Positions 58,831 through 64,000 of a stretch of DNA of 64,000 nucleotides are shown in pieces (the stretch's first letter is position 1; every line of letters starts with the position of its first letter). Both the position numbers and the translations under genes were made by a program. The notes under the pieces were generated by a model. That model made no database searches and was not told the DNA's origin. It was given only the letters and a program-made list of their open reading frames with translations. Location: contig JAUPFP010000010.1 of NCBI GenBank assembly GCA_036925085.1, positions 2,163,688 to 2,227,687 on the forward strand, in the 5' to 3' direction. The stretch is from Brachycybe producta (Eukaryota > Arthropoda > Diplopoda > Playtdesmida > Andrognathidae).

Positions 58831-59906
58831 CTAAATATATAGCTAGAATGGAGACCATGTTTTTGAAAACACCAAATTTCGTTTAAAAGCCTAGCAAACT
58901 CAGTTTGCACGTGTTGTATCACTCCATAGACGCAATGTTAAGCGAAATTTGATGTTTCCCAAGTGCCTTTTAAGTTGAATTTTTAACGATAATTATTAAC
59001 ATAGTAATCTCTTCTTGAATGTTGTGTGGCCAGGTATTTACGTCAGTTTTGTACAATATTTAAAGACGTTTTAATTTTATACAATTTTGAATTATGCTAA
59101 TTTGCTTCACCCATGTTAAAGACAGACTTCAAGGAGGTTCTTTTCGCTAGCCACCTTCTCGGTTATTTAAAATCATCTTTCAGTTTTAAGAAAAATTAGT
59201 TGTATTCCTTAATATGTTCTACAGGTATTAAGGTAGAATTCACGACGTTTCGAATTGCCATTTAGTTGCTTCAACCATTTTTGGGCAACTTTTAAACCAT
59301 AAAATTGACCGTGTTTCATGGCACGTGTGAAACTGTGGACTGCTTAGGCTCTTATCGAAATGAACAAAAACAACGCCAAACAATATAAAACGCCTAACCA
59401 GTTAAAAAGAAATACAAAAAACAATTAACAAAATTTCATTCTATTCAGTCAGTAATTTCATTTTTTTTTTGCATAATATGACTGTCATAAAACAACAAAC
59501 AAAATATTTAAGAGTAAATGTTGTTTTGTTTTTTTCTTTGAAATTTCTTCGCGATAAGAGAGCTGCTGTGTGCTATACATGCTGACAAAGCAGAATAAGA
59601 AAAAAATTGCACATTTTTCAAAAGTACTGAAGGAAAAAAAAATATCACTTTATTATTAAATGGGAAGTGACAGGTGCATTTATTTAATTATTGAACAATA
59701 TGAGGATGAGCCATTGTGTCGTTGTTGTGCTTATGACAGGCAAAATGATGAAAAAATTATTATTCAGGCGAGTGCGGATTTATTGCCTACAATCTACAGC
59801 TTCCTCTTGATCCTTCCCTCTCTCCTTCCTTCATCATCATCATCATCATCATCATCTCCCGTTGTTAGTCTGTGTGAGAAGGAACCATCCTCCCCCTTTC
59901 TTTCTT

Positions 59907-59964
<58 letters not shown>

Positions 59965-60796
59965 ACTCTCTCCCTCTCTCTCTCCCTCTCTCCCTCTCTC
60001 CCTCTCTCCCTCTCTCTCTCTCTCTCCCCCTCCCCCTCTCTCTGTCCCCCTCCCTCTCTCTCTCTCCCTCTGTGTTGAGTTGAGACTAGAATGGAATTCC
60101 TTTACAATTTTCTTTTGTTAAACAAAATTGGTAATAATGACAAAAGAGAAAAATGTTTTGTAGAGACTGACTACTAATATGAAAATCTTCCAAATTGAAA
60201 ATAATAACCGCAATAATTTAAAAGCAAAACTGTGCTAATGTCAGGGATAAGGCAGGGAGTGTCATCCTCAGACCGGTTCCATACGATGCGTGCACTTGTC
60301 ACATTTTCTTACTAAGATTGAACATGTTGCATGCGTAGGTTTCAAGTTGAAAAAAAAGAAAAACGTGACATGTGCAAGGAGGTCATGTGGAATCGCGGAG
60401 ACTGGATTGTACAAAACGTTTGTCTGTGCAATCGGTTTCCGGGTTACGTACAAGTTCCGCTCTCAAGAATCATTTTTTTTTAAATCGAATTTGTATGTAA
60501 ATCAGATCAGATAAAAAAGAAGATGAGGCAGATGTTGACGGCGCTGGTGGCGGCGACACAGAACATTAATTTTCCGGTTTCGTATCTGCGTAATGTCATA
60601 AGTCAGATGTTCATAACGGGAGAACCGTTTGTGTTTTAAGTCCTTAAAATTTACACATGTAACACCGTACGCAGAGTATTTAAGACCAAAGTGGACTGAT
60701 TTAAAACAGTTGATATTTTTTTTAAATTTAAACATAAAAGAAGAGACTTCATATTTATTATTTTATTTAGTATGTTATAAATTCAAAGTTGTAAGC
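58831..60796. other. Non-coding sequence with CT-rich tract
   Basis: (ATC)n at 59829-59856 and CT-rich sequence at 59905-60072 explain the plus ORF at 59660-60121. 58840-59330 appears partly mirrored with 57150-57420 (GCCACGTGTGAAAC versus CACGTGGTTAAT and AACGTCGTGATTTTACCTTC versus GAATTCACGACGTT), suggesting a large diverged inverted repeat around the 57.5-58.8 kb block. Confidence 0.45.
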
Positions 60797-61083
60797 CAAG
60801 CATGTCAAACTCAAAGGCTAAGACGGGCCAAATAAACATGGTCTAAGTTGATGTGAAAACTTCAATTTTTATAGAAACGGAGGTTTATTTCGAAAAGTCC
60901 TGTCTTCCTGGCACTTGGCATATCTATCTCTTCTCTGCTACAATCTTTCCTACTTTAGGGGGGGAAATCTTGTTCGCAGTGATTACTTTCAAAACTGACC
61001 CAAGTTGAATGTCAGTAATCCTGGATCTGACAGGGGCTGGGCCGTGAAGATATTCGTTGTGGGTCGCGAGTTTGACATGCTTG
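60797..61083 (-). mobile_element. hAT-like MITE family M2, copy 2
   Basis: Ends CAAGCATGTCAAACTC and GAGTTTGACATGCTTG are perfect 16-bp inverted repeats. Flanks TTGTAAGC and ATGTAAGC agree at 7 of 8 positions, as expected for a hAT target duplication. Inverted relative to the copy at 39309. A G-run sits where copy 1 has its poly-C. Confidence 0.85.
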
Positions 61084-61239
61084 ATGTAAGCTGTTGGTCA
61101 AGCTTCATCTGCATAAATTGAGCGAATATTTTCACCTTATTGGACTTTTAAAACAGCCAAATGTAATTTAATGATAAATTTGACTCGTCTTTATTCAATT
61201 TCATAATTTGTTTGTTCACCCCCAGAAATATTTAAAATT

Positions 61240-61330
61240 AATTCACAGGGCACGGGGATAGAACTCATGACCAACACTTACCACCACTACAGTGGGTTGA
61301 GACACTAACCACTACAACAGCACGACAAGA
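61240..61330 (-). mobile_element. Degenerate tRNA-like (SINE head) sequence
   Basis: On minus it reads TGTAGTGGTTAGTGTCTCAA (A-box-like) and GAGTTCTATCCCCGTGCCC (a degenerate B box about 40 bp later). Spacing fits a tRNA-derived SINE or tRNA pseudogene; no clean cloverleaf. Confidence 0.45.
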
Positions 61331-62204
61331 GGGGATTTAGATCTTGTTTTACTTTTGACACCATTTTTTCTCATAAAAGCGAGTATTAAACAAAAAAAAA
61401 AACATGTTTTTTGTTTAATTTTCTTGTTTTTTCTCTCTCATAAAATAGCCCCAAATACACCAAAGTTCGGTTCAAGCACGTGTTAATTGTCTTAACAAGA
61501 TGTAAATATGTGCGCGAACAGGTCTGCGTAAATTTGAATCTATTTTTCTACAAAAACCTAGTCAGTTTGAAATGGAGCCTTTAAAGAGACCTATTAACCC
61601 CCCAGGAATTTTTTTGTTAAAATATTGTCAAGACTTAACCCAACGATTGCCAAAATAATTTTTAAAATTTAAAATAACTCATTAAAATTATAAAAAACAA
61701 CTTAAAAATGAAGTGACTTTTATGAGTCACCCAAACAACGCCATTTCAAATTTTTAAAAACGAACGTCTACCCCCCCTCAACTTAGTGGCAAAGGTTATC
61801 ACCTCACATTTCCAGAATTCCTTAGTCAAGTACACGTTTTCCCTAGTCATATTCAACTCAATACAACCAACCTTCCAATCAACTCGAGAGCCACGTGGCT
61901 ACACACAAGAGCGAATATGTTCTTCTTCGCAGCTGATCTCCATCGTTTACAGCGAGCACGTGAACCACACTGCACCACAGGCATTTCAACAAGACACAAC
62001 CAATCTCCGTCCACACTAAACGAGCACGACGAACACGTCTTTTCTTTGATGTACCACCACGATCTTTTTTTTTAACACGAGCGAGCATATGTTTGCTCGC
62101 TAGCTAACTGGAACTCAACAGACGATTACTGAATGAGAATAATACTCGCTCGCTCGCTCTTGTGGCGAATAGCCACCAAAACCCAGAAACCCATAACAAT
62201 CATA
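61331..62204. other. Non-coding sequence with dispersed repeat and a hairpin
   Basis: 61565-61645 is an inverted copy of the repeat at 46516-46580. 61884-62175 has inverted GGCTACACACAAGAGCGAAT and GCTCTTGTGGCGAATAGCC, probably another foldback element. Confidence 0.5.
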
Positions 62205-62675
62205 CAGGGTGACAATTATTGAGCTATATGAAAAGAAACCTTGATAACTTTCGAACCGTTGGCGAGATTCCGTTCAAATTTGGCGGTTGAATGCAGGGCA
62301 TGTTGGGATTTTTTGTGCGCATGCGCACGCGTATTGTTGTTGATTTTTATTTTTCAGTGAAAATGTCAAAATACAGCGTTCCAGCAATAACAGCCCGATC
62401 TCAACCCTTGTGACTCATTTTTGTGGGGCAATATTAAAGACAAAGTTTACACAAAAAACCCCAAAAACCATCGCTGAGCTCAAAACTGCCATTCAGAAGG
62501 TCATTGAAAGCATCGATGTTGTGCAGAATTTTGCTATTCGTCATGCATATCGAACATGTCATAAACTAAATCCGAATATCTGTAGTTATGTTTCCAATTG
62601 CATAAAATGTTTGAACTCAATAGCTTTTTGAATAATTAATTTCTTTTATCATATAGCTCAATAATTGTCACCCTG
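62205..62675 (+). mobile_element. Internally deleted Tc1/mariner-type transposon
   Basis: Perfect 27-bp terminal inverted repeats starting CAGGGTGACAATTATTGAGC, with TA on both sides (62203-62204 and 62676-62677). Inside, MSKYSVPA starts at about 62363 and is followed almost at once by PDLNPCDSFLWGNIKDKVY and, one frame over, TIAELKTAIQKVIESIDVV. PDLNPxDxFLWG is the third catalytic block of Tc1/IS630-type transposases. The middle two thirds of the gene are deleted. 471 bp. Confidence 0.9.
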
Positions 62676-63692
62676 TAAATACGATTCAATGTCTACCTCT
62701 ACAATGATAGTATGTGAAAATAAAGAAATCAATTAATAAGGTTGCCCTAAACATTGCAAAAATTATTTTTAAGATAAATTCAAGTCAATTTTAAAAGAAA
62801 CCAAAATTAGTTAGAAAATAGAAACATCCGCAGTAAATAAGAAAACCAAAAAAGCAAGCAAAGATGGATTTTTAGAGATATTTGGGAACCTTTATTATAT
62901 AGCTTGCAGTGATTGCCTACATACAAGGGGTGAAGAAATAGAAAAAGGGGAGAGAAAAAAACCTGCATTGGTAACTTTTTGACTTCAGCAACAATAATTC
63001 ACTGCTTCTTAACGGTCATACAAATGCGGAACACGTTCTGAATTTCTAGCCACAAAAAAAAGGTAGAAGTTACAATAGTTAGAAAAGAAGAAGAAAAACA
63101 AGCTGCAGGTAAAAAACAGAAGAAGAAAAAAAACGTAAATGATGGTTTTGCTTCCCCCCCCCCCCCAATTCCCCCTGAAATATATTTGTTTGACTGGATT
63201 CTAACAAAAAAAAAAACGTTGTTGCCATTTTAGGTATCTACTAACTGTATTTTTTGTTCTGGTTGTTATTTTTTCTTCTTCTTCTTCTTCTTCTTATGAA
63301 TACATTAAGAAACTGATGCCGGATTACGAAAACCCGTGACATTTTTGCAAAAGGTGTACTTTTTTTTTAACTAAAAAATGTGTCTGGAAGTCACTGCAAA
63401 CATATTGCGCGGGCTGTATCTAATAAGAATGGAATAATTTCCAGTTAGAGACTGCTTAAGATGCATTCTGGTTAATGCATCAGAATGTTATTTGTTTAGG
63501 GCTCGGATTTTTATGCGAATTTTCAAGCAAAAGTTTTCTCAATTTGTTGCTCAATCATCATCACTTGAGCAACTGCAATTATACTTTTTTCTAATTAAAA
63601 AAGGTTGGTTAGAGACTAGATATCAGGTTACTATCAGTTGTCATCTAGATTTCTAGCCTCTAACCAGAGTTTTTGATTAAAAAATACATAAT
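62676..63692. other. Non-coding sequence
   Basis: Poly-C at about 63153-63166, (TTC)n at 63271-63294, and a hairpin at 63600-63680 related to 14236-14315. No gene. Confidence 0.6.
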
Positions 63693-64000
63693 TGTGACAC
63701 CACCCACACATGTGCCAGCTGCACACGTGTGAGTGAGGTCACTCACTTTCAAAACACCTTTCCCCGGATGGCACCCTGTGGTGTCCAAAACTGACCAGTT
63801 TCAAAAGATATCAAAAATTCGCTGAGAAAACGATTTTAGAAAACAGAACTTCTAAAAGTAGAAACTTCTGAAGAGAAATTTTGAAGTTTCTCACAATTAA
63901 AAATAGCCGTTAATTCCAGGGTAGTTTCTCTGGAATTATTTCATTGGGAATCAGGACTCACCATTGGTCAGTCGGACTTATGTGTGAGTCCTAGTCAAGA
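63693..64000 (+). mobile_element. LTR-like sequence, cut by the window end
   Basis: Begins TGTGACACCACCCACACATG, like the LTR at 45487 (TGTGACACCCCCTGCACATG). CCATTGGTCAG with preceding TTTCTCTGGAATTATTTCAT matches the same LTR in order. Whether it is a solo LTR or a full element cannot be seen. Confidence 0.6.

Noticed and set aside
59660-60121. Plus ORF of 153 residues with Ser/Leu/Pro-rich tail
   Set aside because: Most of it translates ATC and CT microsatellite sequence; the first 40 residues match nothing I recognise.

Overview
The window looks like AT-rich nuclear DNA of an invertebrate animal. It holds one split gene with GT-AG introns, tRNA-derived SINEs, several LINE families, hAT-like and Tc1/mariner-like DNA transposons, many microsatellites, poly-C tracts and one 100-N scaffold gap. 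The SINE structure and the exchanger sequence would suit a lophotrochozoan such as a mollusc, but the taxon cannot be fixed from sequence alone.

The only host gene I can support is on the minus strand at 12811-18312. Six exons encode the last 363 residues of a potassium-dependent sodium/calcium exchanger (SLC24/NCKX family). They cover the end of the central cytosolic loop, the second transmembrane cluster with the alpha-2 ion-binding repeat, and the C-terminus. Every junction has GT-AG sites and the frame is continuous. The upstream exons (N-terminus and alpha-1 repeat) were not found, so they lie in a very long intron, beyond the window, or in the assembly gap.

1-12.8 kb is non-coding and full of inverted-repeat (foldback) elements; 4.74-4.97 kb contains a hammerhead-ribozyme-like motif. 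12.8-18.3 kb is the exchanger, with two SINEs, a foldback element and a degenerate minisatellite in its introns. 18.3-30.5 kb holds foldbacks, a solo LTR, a mariner remnant, a Jockey/CR1-like LINE fragment, a hAT-like element and a Tc1-like element carrying a MITE whose terminus grew into (AC)51. 30.5-38.5 kb holds two adjacent I-group LINEs in the same orientation. Both are pseudogenes: the first lacks nearly all of its endonuclease domain and carries about 13 copies of a 29-bp piece of its own ORF, and the second lacks its reverse transcriptase.

38.5-47.4 kb is a stack of non-autonomous elements, including a nested insertion complex at 44.3-46.5 kb, and ends in about 340 bp of (TA)n. 47.4-64 kb has a 20-bp tandem array, a 10-bp CACGTG-type array, nested hairpins, a TTAA-flanked element with an unrecognised coding remnant, a paired MITE family with precise target duplications, a deleted Tc1/mariner-like element, and the start of a second LTR. 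Apart from the exchanger, everything identifiable is mobile or tandemly repeated.
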